From Phyto melanocephala (lineage: Eukaryota; Arthropoda; Insecta; Diptera; Rhinophoridae), in assembly GCA_941918925.1 (NCBI GenBank), contig OW799234.1, positions 80,496,543 through 80,560,542 of the forward strand: DNA of 64,000 nt, written 5' to 3'. This document shows, piece by piece, positions 22,641-34,400 of this stretch (position 1 is the stretch's first letter; every line of letters starts with the position of its first letter). The position numbers and the translations under genes were made by a program. The notes under the pieces are model-generated. The model saw nothing but the letters and a program-made list of their open reading frames with translations. It made no database searches and was not told the DNA's origin.

Positions 22641-24206
22641 TACAACGAAATATATTTATTTGCGAGTTATAATTTATATAAAAATTTGATATTAAAAAAT
22701 ATTGTTGCAAATAGGTAATGAGATTTTTATCATGTTTTTACATTTTATACTACAGCTGACAGCTTGGGTACGGATATAGTAAATCGAATAAAAAGGGCTA
22801 TGGTTGACTGAACAAATTTCGAAACTCGTAAACTTTTTCTCAATTCTTATATTCAATCTATAAACATTACTCTACAACTATTAGATATGGATTGCTTTCC
22901 CTCGTAATATAAATGACCTGCAACTCTGTACAAACAAATGTTTTAAAATAATCCATACAATTTTTGCCCAAGGACTTAAACAGTATATTATTGCACCAAA
23001 TTAACCACATTCCAATAGTATGGTAGCCACAAAAGAGAATGACTCATGCATATCCCCGGCAGAAGCGGCAAACATTGAAACTAGTGGGAATACAATAAAA
23101 GTTTATTACTGTTGTTGTCGACACTTATTTCAGAACAGAATACATTGTAGAAATATATCCAAGCTTCTTTTTAGATTATTATTTTTTTGAAATAGTTCCA
23201 CCTACCAAAAAAGTAATTCGTTTTGTTTTAAAGTGAATAAAACCAAGTTAAGCCTGGTTAAATTTCAAAAAGTATGAAAATAAACCAAAAAAGTGTTAAG
23301 CCATAGTTTGATCCGAATAGTATATTGACTGCAGTTAACATACAAGACAAATGTCACTGTCATAATTTAAGTTTAAACGGCTGTATACATATGCTACTAT
23401 GTACTAGCAGTTTGTACAGTTCAAAGGCAATAAAGTGTTGAATCAGGAAAACGGTTGTTTATTTCAATACTGAAATTTTATTGTTGGTTGAAACTTTTAA
23501 ATAAAAAATACAACAAAAACTCCAATAGGTGGACATATTTTAAAATGTTGCTTCTGGCGAGTGATATATATGATAAATAGATTATTTGTTTAATAATATG
23601 TCGAAAAAGGATTAAAATTTAGTAGTCAACCAACAGGATAATTACCCTATAATAATTTGCTAAGTCAAGTGAACTCACTGCAAAACATAATTCTAAACAT
23701 TAAATATAAATTCTTCCTAAAGAGTTATTAAGTATTTCCCACTTGATTTTGTTAACAAAAAAAGTTTATAAGAATAACATTACAAAAAAAAAAAAATGGC
23801 AGAAAAAAAATAAATTATAATTTAAAACAATAATGCTCAATACAAGGTGTATTGACTTGAAAGGTGTATGCAGTACAGCAATGAAAACACTTTAGGCAAT
23901 TTGTTTTTGTACATACATATATACATTTATGGTACATTTTTGTTTGATATCCAAGAACAACATTTTCAATTTTATCACGTATTTTTCACCACAGCCACAA
24001 CTTTTATTAACGTATTTAAAACATTTTTATTGGAAACGCTGTATATTAAAATATTTTTTTAAACAAAAGAAAAAAATATTTTTTTTTATTTTCCACAGAT
24101 ACATATGTATGTACATCTAAACAAATTTTGAAAAAAAAAATTTATACACAATAATAAAAATAAATGTTTGATATGATGCCTAGAGCAAAAATAAATTAGC
24201 TGCTTT

Positions 24207-24931
24207 TTATACCCTTCACACAGTGAAAAAGGGTATATATAGGTTTGTCATTCCGTGTGAAATTTCTACAATTTTCATTTCCGGCCCCATAAAGTATATA
24301 TCTTTTCTGAAAGCTTATGAATAGGGGAGTCGATTAAGCTCTGTCAGTCTGTCCGTGTGTATGTTTAAATCAACTTTTTGAAGCCCCCCGAAATCGCTTG
24401 GACCCGGGTGAGGTATTAAAATATCAGAAATATTCGGGAGTGGATCGGTATCAGAAACATCGGTTCATAAACACCTGAGATATGAAGAAAAACCCACGAC
24501 CACCTCGATTTTTTTTCCACAAAAACAACATTAAAACAACAACATACATACATACAAACTTGTATATTGGTTAAAGTAAACCTGGGATCGAATCCCAGCT
24601 GAGCCAAAAAAAAAATTTTTTTATATTTTTATATTTTTTTTTTAATTTTTTTTTTATATTTTTTTTATTTTTTATTTAATATATTATTTATATTTTTATT
24701 TTTTTTTTTTTAATTTTTTTTTTAAATTTTTTTCTTTTATTTTTGTTTTGTTTTATATTTATTATTTATATTTTAATTATTTTTTTTTTAATTTTTTTTT
24801 AAATTTTGTTTAAATTTTTTTTTTATTTTTTTTTATTTTTTTTTTATTTTTTTTCAACATACACATTGCATGACTACACGTTGTGAAGGGTATATAAGAT
24901 TCGGCATGGCCGAATATAGCACTCTTACTTG
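24207..24931 (+). mobile_element. HINE-A copy A3 (unit 2)
   Basis: The unit-2 counterpart of A2, offset by 4371 bp. It arose by duplication of the block, not by independent insertion. Confidence 0.8.
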
Positions 24932-25695
24932 TTCAACTACACCTTATCAGCCTATACACTTTGCCTCGATTTATAGGAAATGTCAATTTGTATGCAAAAT
25001 TATGTTACGTTAGAGTTCTGCTTCATATTTAAAATGTAATTTGTTGTCAAGATTGTTTTACAGATGTTTTGCATTAAATTATATTGAAGAAAATTAATTG
25101 ACATTTAGGTTTACTTTATATGAGAATTTTTCTAATACAACCCTTCATATTTGAAATAAAAATTCTGAGTTACTTATGTGAAAATTTTACTAACAAATTT
25201 TAAGCTACTAAGTAATTAACAAAATTGCACAGTGGGTATGTTAGGGTCTATTTATGATATCAAATTTTCAATTGGATATGAGAAGTTGTTAGTGGTAAAT
25301 TTGCCTGTGATATATGGTGCTTAATAGAAACTTTCGTCATCAGCTGGGCTAAAATTTTCAGCTGTATGAATATGCTTTAAACATAACTTTATCAAAATAA
25401 TATTTGTTCATTATAATTGCAATTACCTGTTTTCTTAAATGTAATTGAATTAAAAGTAAAAGTAAAGTAAAAAAAATTTGAGTGTATTAAAACTTGATGG
25501 CAAAAGTTGAGAGTTTAACCACCATGTTAAAAAACCAAACAAAGTCAAGTCCAAGACATATTCATTTTAAATGGTAAAATCGTCGAGCCATCTAATCAGT
25601 GGAACTCATAATTTTTTTAATTTTTTGATTTTGTTTATTTGTACCATTGATGGGAAAGGAGATTTTATTTTTGATTTTACAGTATTATCTTGACA

Positions 25696-26028
25696 CCTAA
25701 GGTGGATTCATACATGAATTTCGGAAAAAAAATTCTTCCAGCCATATTTTCTTAATATGTATGTAGTTTGATATCTTTCTTTTTTTAGAGAGAGAGCTCA
25801 ATAAATTTGTTAGGAAAATATGAAGCTTGAATTAATTTAATTTTAATTTGATATGAGTTGCCATATAATAAAATGTTTGCTTAGTAAAATTGTAAAATCG
25901 TTAATTTATAATATCTATCTGCCTTGTTTACAAATGTATTAAATTTCAAAATAAAGGAAAAGGAAATGCTGATTAAAATCTTTTAGTAAAAAAAATTCGG
26001 TTCAAAAATTGATGAATTCACCTTTAGA
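25696..26028. mobile_element. MITE family H (unit 2), tentative
   Basis: Duplicate of the unit-1 element at a 4371-bp offset with the same short inverted repeats. Confidence 0.4.
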
Positions 26029-26209
26029 GAATTAAATATTTTTTAAAATTTTTAATATTAGTGAAACGAGTATTTTTAACTTTCTGAAACAAAAAATATT
26101 GAAGTATGATTATATCAGCTTTGTTTTCACTTGGTATATGAATTCGCTTTAACATAAATTCAGTGATAAGAATTAGGTTATGTTTATGTATTTATTGTCT
26201 ATAGTATAT

Positions 26210-26460
26210 ATCTGTGGCTTGGAGCTAAAAGAGCCAATGTCAATTTTTTGCTCTTTTGAGTTAATCATTGCATTAGATTTGTTTTCTTGCTCTATTTCAT
26301 AATGGTAAAACAGCTAAAGTCATAATTAACCCAGAACAGCTTCAGAAATAAAATGCTGGCCAATGTCACTATGAAAGCACCTATAAAAGTTAAAGTTCAA
26401 TTCCAATTTTCTCAAAAGTAAATATTTTGACATTGGCACTTTTAGCTCCAAGCCACAGAT
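26210..26460. mobile_element. MITE family G (unit 2)
   Basis: Duplicate of the unit-1 element at a 4371-bp offset. Confidence 0.8.
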
Positions 26461-26511
26461 ATATTCTTACAGACTAATGTACACATGTAAAACACCAAAA
26501 CAAAATTAAGG

Positions 26512-27011
26512 TTATACATAAAATAATATTCTATACAATTCAACGATTTTAATATAAAAAAATAATATTTCTTTACACAATTTATTTACTTTCATTAAAG
26601 CCAATAAGGTGAAACATATACGACAAAGAGGATCATTATTAGCATAGTTCGATCTATAGTATTTTAAGTTAATAACACGGAAGTTTCGAGTTGATCTGGT
26701 TGAAAAATTTACAGATATTTTACTTAGCAGGAATTCAGAATCGACATCGCCTTGAATAAGGCCCAGCACAAATGAAAAACTCAGCATTGAAGGACGACTA
26801 TTTAAAGTTAGTAATTTAATGAGACAGAGTCTCCTTTTGTATGAAGGTAGTAAAAACGAATTCCATCCAGACAAAGTAGACAAACTATTATAAACTTCTT
26901 CTGTACAGAATCGATACTATCAATATGAATGTTATAGTAAGGATGCCATTTAATTGATCCGTTTTCTAGAATAGGTCGAACTAGCGATGAATATAATTGT
27001 AAATTTGAAAG
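26512..27011 (-). pseudogene. Jockey-type ORF2 C-terminal remnant (unit 2)
   Basis: Identical translation to the unit-1 remnant, with the same frameshift, as expected for a duplicated block. Confidence 0.75.
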
Positions 27012-27677
27012 TACAACGAAATATATTTATTTGCGAGTTATAATTTATATAAAAATTTGATATTAAAAAATATTGTTGCAAATAGGTAATGAGATTTTTA
27101 TCATGTTTTTACATTTTATACTACAGCTGACAGCTTGGGTACGGATATAGTAAATCGAATAAAAAGGGCTATGGTTGACTGAACAAATTTCGAAACTCGT
27201 AAACTTTTTCTCAATTCTTATATTCAATCTATAAACATTACTCTACAACTATTAGATATGGATTGCTTTCCCTCGTAATATAAATGACCTGCAACTCTGT
27301 ACAAACAAATGTTTTAAAATAATCCATACAATTTTTGCCCAAGGACTTAAACAGTATATTATTGCACCAAATTAACCACATTCCAATAGTATGGTAGCCA
27401 CAAAAGAGAATGACTCATGCATATCCCCGGCAGAAGCGGCAAACATTGAAACTAGTGGGAATACAATAAAAGTTTATTACTGTTGTTGTCGACACTTATT
27501 TCAGAACAGAATACATTGTAGAAATATATCCAAGCTTCTTTTTAGATTATTATTTTTTTGAAATAGTTCCACCTACCAAAAAAGTAATTCGTTTTGTTTT
27601 AAAGTGAATAAAACCAAGTTAAGCCTGGTTAAATTTCAAAAAGTATGAAAATAAACCAAAAAAGTGTTAAGCCATAG

Positions 27678-30600
27678 TTAGCGGGATTTGTTGAAAAATG
27701 ATAACCATATCTGCATGTACATATGTATCCTATCACACGTTAAAATTTTATTTCGACTAATTTTCTTTTAAACTTTCGTTGATGCTCAGACACAGAAATT
27801 TTAATTTGACAAATTTTAACTCGTGTTCAGTATTGCCACAACCAAAAAAATTTTACAATCAAATTTTCTTTAAAATGTAAACATATGTGAATTAAAATGT
27901 TAGTGACAAATTACCAAATAAAAAAAAGTACACATCTACACATCAGAAAAAATAACCAATTTTGGTTAAAAGTAACCAAAACGGCAACACTGCTCGTGTT
28001 TAATGTTTTATATGTGTGTGAATATTAACGTGCGGATGAGAAAACCAAAAGAATTAACATTAACAACATTCTCTGTACTCCGCCCATATTTCTCTTCTTC
28101 TTATCTCACCAACAAGATTGAAATTTTGCAAACTTTAATTAGTATTGAAACACTTTCTTTATTGTCATGAATTCGCCTTGTCCATACTTGTTAAAATATA
28201 ATTTGATTAAGTATAAAATAAAATGACTCCTGAACTTAAAAAAAAAATACTATTTGTAATAGTAAGCAGTAACTAGAAGTTTTTTTTTTTTTAATTCTAT
28301 TAATATTTGTAAAGATTACATGGACAAAAAATTAGTAATCGAAACTTAGGTGAGACTTTATTTTATTGCAAACATTTAACTGAAAGTCAAGCTTCATCAC
28401 TAGCAATATTTTGAGCAGGTCAATTTAAGAATTTAAAACTTACAAATTTGTTTTGCGAAAAGATTGCTTCAACATAAAAATTTTTAAAACAAATAAACAA
28501 ATAATAGCGTAGCACACAGCTTTTTCTGTAATTTGGTATTTAAAAATATCGTAGCTTTTTATCAATCCTTCAACAAAATTATGTACAACTGCTCTTTTGC
28601 ATTAGAAATACCAAGCTGTAAAAAAATATAAAAAAAGTAATGACATCATTTGGAAAATCATTTTTTTATTCAGTTATTTTGTTTTAAGTTACACATTTGT
28701 TTATTTTTACGAGAAATCTCTAAATTGTTTAATATTTGTAATAGAAATATATGTTTACATGTACGTACAATTAACTACACTAACAATTGATAGCAAAAAT
28801 TTGTACAAGCTGCTTCAAAAAAAAGTATAAGAAGGATAAACACCACTATTGTTTTTTCCGTTTCTATGGTAAATTTTTTTTTTAATTTTTTCCATGCTAC
28901 ACCTACATCCAATTTTGCAATTACTTTTATTTTCAGAGTTTTGAAAGAAGCATTTCTTATTTTAAATAACTAATATATCGAAAGTTGTAAGCAAATAATG
29001 TTATCTCATAGTATATTAGTTGATTTTAATAATGAAAAGATTGTCTTCATATATACAAATTTTTTAATGTTTCATCCAAATTTGTATTCCAATATTAAAG
29101 ATTTCTTTCTTTTTAATTACTGATATGAAAACTGTCTCCTACAATTAAACACATACATACGTACACACATTCGTACGTAAATATCATGTTGTTGCAGCGT
29201 GGTTATTTTGGTGCTGTTTTAAATTTGCAGACAGAGAAAATGGCACATTTGGACAAGAATAGAGCTTGAAAACCAGCAAAACACACACAAAAGTAGTGTA
29301 ACGCCAAAAGTATTATCTAGCAATTGAATCCTTTACATGTCTACCCTTGTATGAATACGTAACAGTACGAATTTATTGGCACATATCCAGAGTTCATGTC
29401 ATGTAGATGCCACGTTTGTTAAACCAAATAGTGTGGCATTTCGTACAAGATCTGCGTGAGAAATAATATTCAACACATTATGCACACAGTTGGAGAAGCA
29501 ATAAGAGTTTTGTACGTAATAGAGTTATATGAAAATTAGCTTAAACCTTAAAATGGAATAAAATATATCAAAAATATTCTACAAAAGATTTTAAAAACTA
29601 AATTATTTTTTTACAAATAAAGATGTTGTCCTAAACATTATTTTCATAGAGCATTTGTAAATTATGTTTTAGAAATATTAGCAAAGTTTGAAATAGGATA
29701 GAAGAGAATTTACATCTAAATATATTTTTAATTATCATTTGAAATAATAACTTAAATATATTTTCCGCAAAAAAGCTCACTTGGTTTTTTTTTAAAGAAA
29801 ATATTAAAAATATATTTTAGTGTAAAAATAAGGAATTTTCAACATATACATTGATAAATTTACCAAAATAATAATTTATTGAAAATTATGGCACTTGAAA
29901 CATTATAAAATTTCCATTTTCTTCGTTTATTGTCACACCCTGTACATTCTCTACACTCTGAAGTATGCTACACGTGTGACAACAGTTATTTATGATAACA
30001 AGAGCAACAACAGCATCATAGAATTTTTAAAGCAACTTATGGCAATGATAAAGTTGTCAATTTGTAGAATATTATAATCTAAAACATATTAAAGAAATAA
30101 TATCAACGTCACGTTTGATATTTAATAAAAAAATACCGATACTCAAAAATAAACATACTACCACTCACTCTCACTTACTTACAGCCATACATGTGTATTT
30201 TGATACTATTTAAGTATAAGAAAATGTAATTAAAGGTATTTTTTTCTACAGTTGTGCTCCCAATACACTGAGTGAAGAAGAAATACGATTTGTTAAAAAC
30301 AGAAAACTAAAACAAAATTCTAATTACGCCTAAGTTTTTTGTTCTTCCGTTTGTGATATTTTAATTTTTTGATTTATTTTCCATCAACAAGTTTTTAATT
30401 ACCATATCTACAAATGAAAGAGAGAGAAAAAGCTCACCATGCAAACACTCACACAGTTTCATATAGATTTTTTTTGCAAGCCTGAAATTATGCATAACTT
30501 TTGATATTCTATTTTATTTTTTCAAGGGGCAACAATTTTTACATACTTAGTGCTGTACAGTGGGCATAAAAATCATTTTCTTTACAGATGATTTGTAGCA

Positions 30601-30852
30601 ATTTAGAGTAAAACTTTTTGAAACTTAAAAATCTATTGAATCAAAAAAAAATTGCACAGTGATTTTAATCTAAAGCCAGGCTGCCATCAACTCCCTGGCT
30701 GTTGTATACTCGGCATAACAACTTGTCTTTGAATATCGGGCATCCTTAAATTGTGTGTCTATATATATTACTTTAATATGGATGTGGGAACACGGAACCA
30801 GTAATGGCAACTGCATAGGTGATGGCCTTTCTAAAGGGGGTGCGTAGCTTAA
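27678..30852. other. No recognised feature
   Basis: 3.2 kb of A/T-rich DNA. Noted inside: AGTATTGCCACAACC at 27830 and GGTTACTTTTAACC-like sequence with GGCAACACTG near 27960-27995, which may be ends of a decayed repeat. No open frame with domain signal. Confidence 0.45.
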
Positions 30853-32701
30853 TCTATATATATATAAAAGAGTAACGTGACTGACTGACTGACTGATTCA
30901 TCATCGCACAGCCCAAACGCAAAGAGCTAGAGACATGAAATTTGGACAATCAGTTCCTATTTCAATATATAGCTCCATTAAGAAGGGATTTTTGGAAATT
31001 CGTACTTAAAGGGGGTAGAAAAGGGTAAAAACGGGTAAAATCGGTAATCTTATATCTGCTAAACTAAAAACGATACAAATAAAATTGAAAAAGAATTGTA
31101 ATTTGCACAAAAAATTAGCTGACAGGTGTCTGGTCTTTTTTTGAATTATCAACCCATTAGGGGAAAAAACGGGTAAAAACTATAATTTGGTATTTTTTTC
31201 GTACCCTATGTAACTTCCAAACGCATAAAGCTAGGAAAAAAATTTTATCTGTTTTAAGTAATCCGCAAAAAAATATTAATAGAAATTTGGCACTTTTTTC
31301 AAATTCATATGTATAAGGGGTAAAAATTGTCCCTTTTTTTGGTATTTTTTTAAAAAGAAACTTTTCTTATATTATTAAATGGGACAAAATTTGACAATTA
31401 TTATTTCCTAATAGAATATGGAAAACTATTTAGGTCAAATTTTTGGAAACTTTTTTGTGGACAAAAAAGGTACCAAAAAGGGGAAAAAAACCGGAAAATA
31501 TATGTAATTCCTAATTAGACGGGCAATTTTCACAAAACTTTTCATTGGGATTTCACCAGACATAAAAAATTATGTAATTTAGTAAAAATTGAAACACGTT
31601 CCTAACAGGGTAGAAAAGGGAAAAATCGGAAAGAGTTTGGTACTTTTTCGAACATAATAACTTTTATGCAAAAAACAGTAGATTTACTGACTTTAAATCA
31701 TGTCTATTAAAATATTTTGTTACATAGATATTTAAACATTTTAAACTTGGAACTTGGACCAAAAATGTAATTTTTCGCTTTTCTATGATACTTTTTGTAT
31801 TTTCTACGTTTATAAAGGTAGAATTGTAAAATAAAGGACTATTGATTCCAGGTAAGACTTAAAGTGCTACGGGTGACCAAAAAGGTACTTTTTTGAATTT
31901 TTATGGTACTTTTTATATATTCTACGTTTGCGAAGGTAGAATTTTAAAATTAGTGGCTATTGATACAAGGTGAGTCCGAAAATGTTCTGGTTGAACAAAA
32001 AGGTACTTTTTTGAATTTTTGTGGTACTTTTGGTATTTTCTACGTTTATGAAGATAGGATTGTACAATCAAGGACTTTTGATTCCAGGTGAGACTATTGA
32101 TACAAAGTGAGACTGAAAATGTTATGGGCGACCAAGGAGGTACTTATCTGAATTTTAATGGGACTTTTTGTATTTTCTACAATTATAAAGCTAAAATTGT
32201 GAAATAAAGGACTATTGATTCAAGTTGAAAATTAAAATGATATTGGCGACACAAAAAAATCCTTTTCGCATTTTTATTGTACTTGCGCTTGTAAACATAG
32301 ATTCTTAAAATCAGTGTTTTTTTGATCCGCGGTCTAACTCCTAATATTATAGACGACCATCATTTTTTATGTATTTTGTATACATAGAATTCTGACTGTA
32401 GGTAATAATAAACCAAGTAGAAGTTTTAGTGAAGGAAAAAATCTTACTTTTATTTTTTTTAGGGTAATTTTTGGCAAATTATGAATCTTAATTTTTGAAA
32501 CTCAGTAATATTGATCTTGCTTTTAGTTAGGAACTATATGCCCGATATATCCTTACTCTCCTTTTAATTTTTTTTAGTAAATTGAATCAGAGATATAAAT
32601 TTTCAAAAATTTAACCAAAAATATTTAATAATTATAAATAGAACTTGAGTATTTAATAAATAGTAAAAATTGCCCTATCGAAGCAGCGGGTTAAATGCTA
32701 G
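30853..32701 (+). mobile_element. Non-autonomous Helitron H2
   Basis: Starts TCTATATATATATAAAAGAG after A (30852) and ends GGGTTAAATGCTAG before T (32702): the 5'-TC, 3'-CTAG, A^T insertion pattern of Helitrons. Its 3' sequence, reversed ACTAGCATTTAACCCG, parallels that of H1 (ACTAGCTAATACCCG), so the two belong to related families. The interior contains a tandem array of about 118-bp monomers and GGTAAAAACGGGTAAAA-type segments. No Rep/helicase coding. 1849 bp. Confidence 0.7.
31789..32330. repeat. ~118-bp tandem monomers within Helitron H2
   Basis: TACTTTTTGTATTTTCTACG or close variants recur at 31789, 31907, 32025 and 32162 (spacing 118, 118, 137). Each is followed by AGGTAGAATTGTAAAAT-like and GACTATTGATTCCAGGTGAG-like blocks. 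Four to five degenerate units. Confidence 0.75.
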
Positions 32702-33480
32702 TGATGCATAAATTGATCACTACTGTGGCATACCCTCTCTGCTTGCAATCGTTTTATAGATACGTATTTCTGTACATCCGCCAAGAAAAAATGTATAAAT
32801 GATTCCGGGTGTAATACGGCGGGAATTACATGGCTTACAATGGATCCTCGGCAAACCAAGCGCCTTTTGGAATTCGAAAAATATTGCGATTACGTTGACC
32901 GATTATTGACGAATTGCCTACCTAAATAATGGCATCTGCAAAAGTTGTCTTGATGATAAAAAAACAATTTTTGAGAGTCTGTATTCTATTAGAAAGTGAA
33001 AAGGATAAATCTTTTTAAAATTTTTACATTTGTAAGGCAGTCTGAGTAGTTCCCTATACCAATTCAGAACTTGAAAAATTAACGCCGTATAAGACCACTA
33101 TCTTCGAAGCGGTTGACTTTCCATTACGAATAACCTCTTCTTGTTTTCTCTTAATTTCGTATACATATCGTAATGGATCCAAGTGTGCTGCACAACAGTT
33201 GTCTATTTTACCTAACCTAAATTTCGTCAACACAAGGTTTAATAAAACCTATTGAAAAGGAATTAAAATGGATATGTAATCTCTATATTGACCTGAAAAT
33301 AACTAAAATGGTATTACTTATCAAGAATTACAAAAACCAAAAAAAATAAAATTTTTTAGTGAAGCTAACTTCAGTATATAACGCATAGTCAAATTTGGAA
33401 ATCCCAATTGCAAGGCGTTGATACCGTATCATTTCTTTGCATCTACTAGACAAATTTAAGAACATTTTTAAATAATGTTG
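32702..33480. other. No recognised feature
   Basis: Somewhat less A/T-rich than its surroundings around 32750-32930, and may be decayed coding sequence of a transposon, but no motif could be named. Confidence 0.45.
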
Positions 33481-34400
33481 TTTAGCTATTATCTTTTTGG
33501 CACCACTGGCTTAAACAGCTGACGCACGTTTCGTGTCTTATTTCACTGTCAAGCATCTTCAGTTTGGTCTATAATTTAACCATGAATCGTCATACAAACG
33601 AACAACGCTTGCAAATTATTGAATTTTATTATCAAAATGCGTGCTCTGTTAAGAAAGTTCATCGCGCGCTTTTTATCGAAAAATTGTGTTCAGCGACGAA
33701 GCTTATTTTTGGCTCAATGGGTACGTTAATAAGCAGAATTGTCAATTTTGAGGTGAAGATCAGCCAAAATCATTGCAAAAGCTACCAATGCATCCAGAAA
33801 AAGTCACAGTTTGGTGCGGTTTATGGGCTAGTGGCATCATTGGACCGTACTTCTTCAAAGATGATGCGAATCGTAACGTAACTGTGTATGGTGAGCGCTA
33901 CTGTAAGATAATTTCCAACTTTTTTTTTGGCCAAAATGCAAGAGCTTGAATTGCATGACATGTGGTTTAAACACGACGGTGCCACATGCCACACAGCACG
34001 CTTAACAATGGACTTATTGAGAGGCGAGCTCGGTGAACATTTTATTTCACGTTCGGGACTGGTCAATTGGCCGCCTAGATCGTGCGATTTAACGCTTTTA
34101 GACTATTTTTTGTGGGGCTATGTTAAAGCTTGTGTCTATACACACATGCCCGCTATAACTGACGCATTGGAAGACAACATTGAAGCATTTATTCATGAGA
34201 TACTGTCCGAAATGTTGAAAAGAGTATGCCAAAATTGGACTAAGCGGATGAACCATTTGAGGCGCAGTCACGGTCAACATTTGCATGAAATAAACTTTAA
34301 ACACTAAATTATATGGACCGTACTATCGATTCAAATAAAAATTTCATGCATTTTTCTGAATTGTATGTGTTTTTTTTTTAACCTTTCCTATAGCTCTTAA
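33481..34400 (+). mobile_element. DD41D-type mariner element, approximate limits
   Basis: Surrounds the transposase pseudogene at 33582-34307. The outer limits are estimates: TTTAGCTATTATC near 33481 and, reversed, TTAAGAGCTATAGG near 34400 could be remnants of the TIRs, but the match is too short to fix them. No TA duplication could be assigned. Confidence 0.6.
33582..34307 (+). pseudogene. mariner transposase pseudogene, DD41D spacing
   Basis: The start MNRHTNEQRLQIIEFYYQNA (33582) is the N-terminal helix-turn-helix. A deletion after VHRAL joins it directly to the catalytic domain. FSDEAYFW (33690-33712, first Asp) is in another frame, followed by VNKQNC, KVTVWCG and GPYFFKDD in changing frames. 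The open frame 33927-34307 contains MWFKHDGATCHTAR (second Asp, 33975-33977) and NWPPRSCDLTLLDYFLWGYV. The third Asp (34101-34103) has 41 residues between it and the second, the DD41D (rosa-type) arrangement instead of DD34D. The C-terminal KRVCQNWTKRMNHLRR is intact. Dead because of the deletion and frameshifts. Confidence 0.88.

Larger units (their letters stand above)
18936..23306. repeat. Tandem duplication, unit 1 (4371 bp)
   Basis: This 4371-bp block is repeated head to tail at 23307-27677. Four open frames in each unit have identical translations at a constant 4371-bp offset. Blocks I compared base by base, including the long poly-T tract, show no difference. The unit holds a HINE-A copy, two inverted-repeat elements and a Jockey-type remnant. 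The outer junctions share only two T residues. It is either a very recent duplication or an assembly duplication. Confidence 0.95.
23307..27677. repeat. Tandem duplication, unit 2 (4371 bp)
   Basis: Second head-to-tail copy of 18936-23306. It starts TTTGATCCGAATAG directly after the end of unit 1 (CCATAG) and ends CCATAG at 27677, where unique sequence AGCGGG follows. Confidence 0.95.

Noticed and set aside
22640..23306. Search for the reverse-transcriptase core upstream of the Jockey tail
   Set aside because: No YxDD box or other RT motif could be read; left unannotated.
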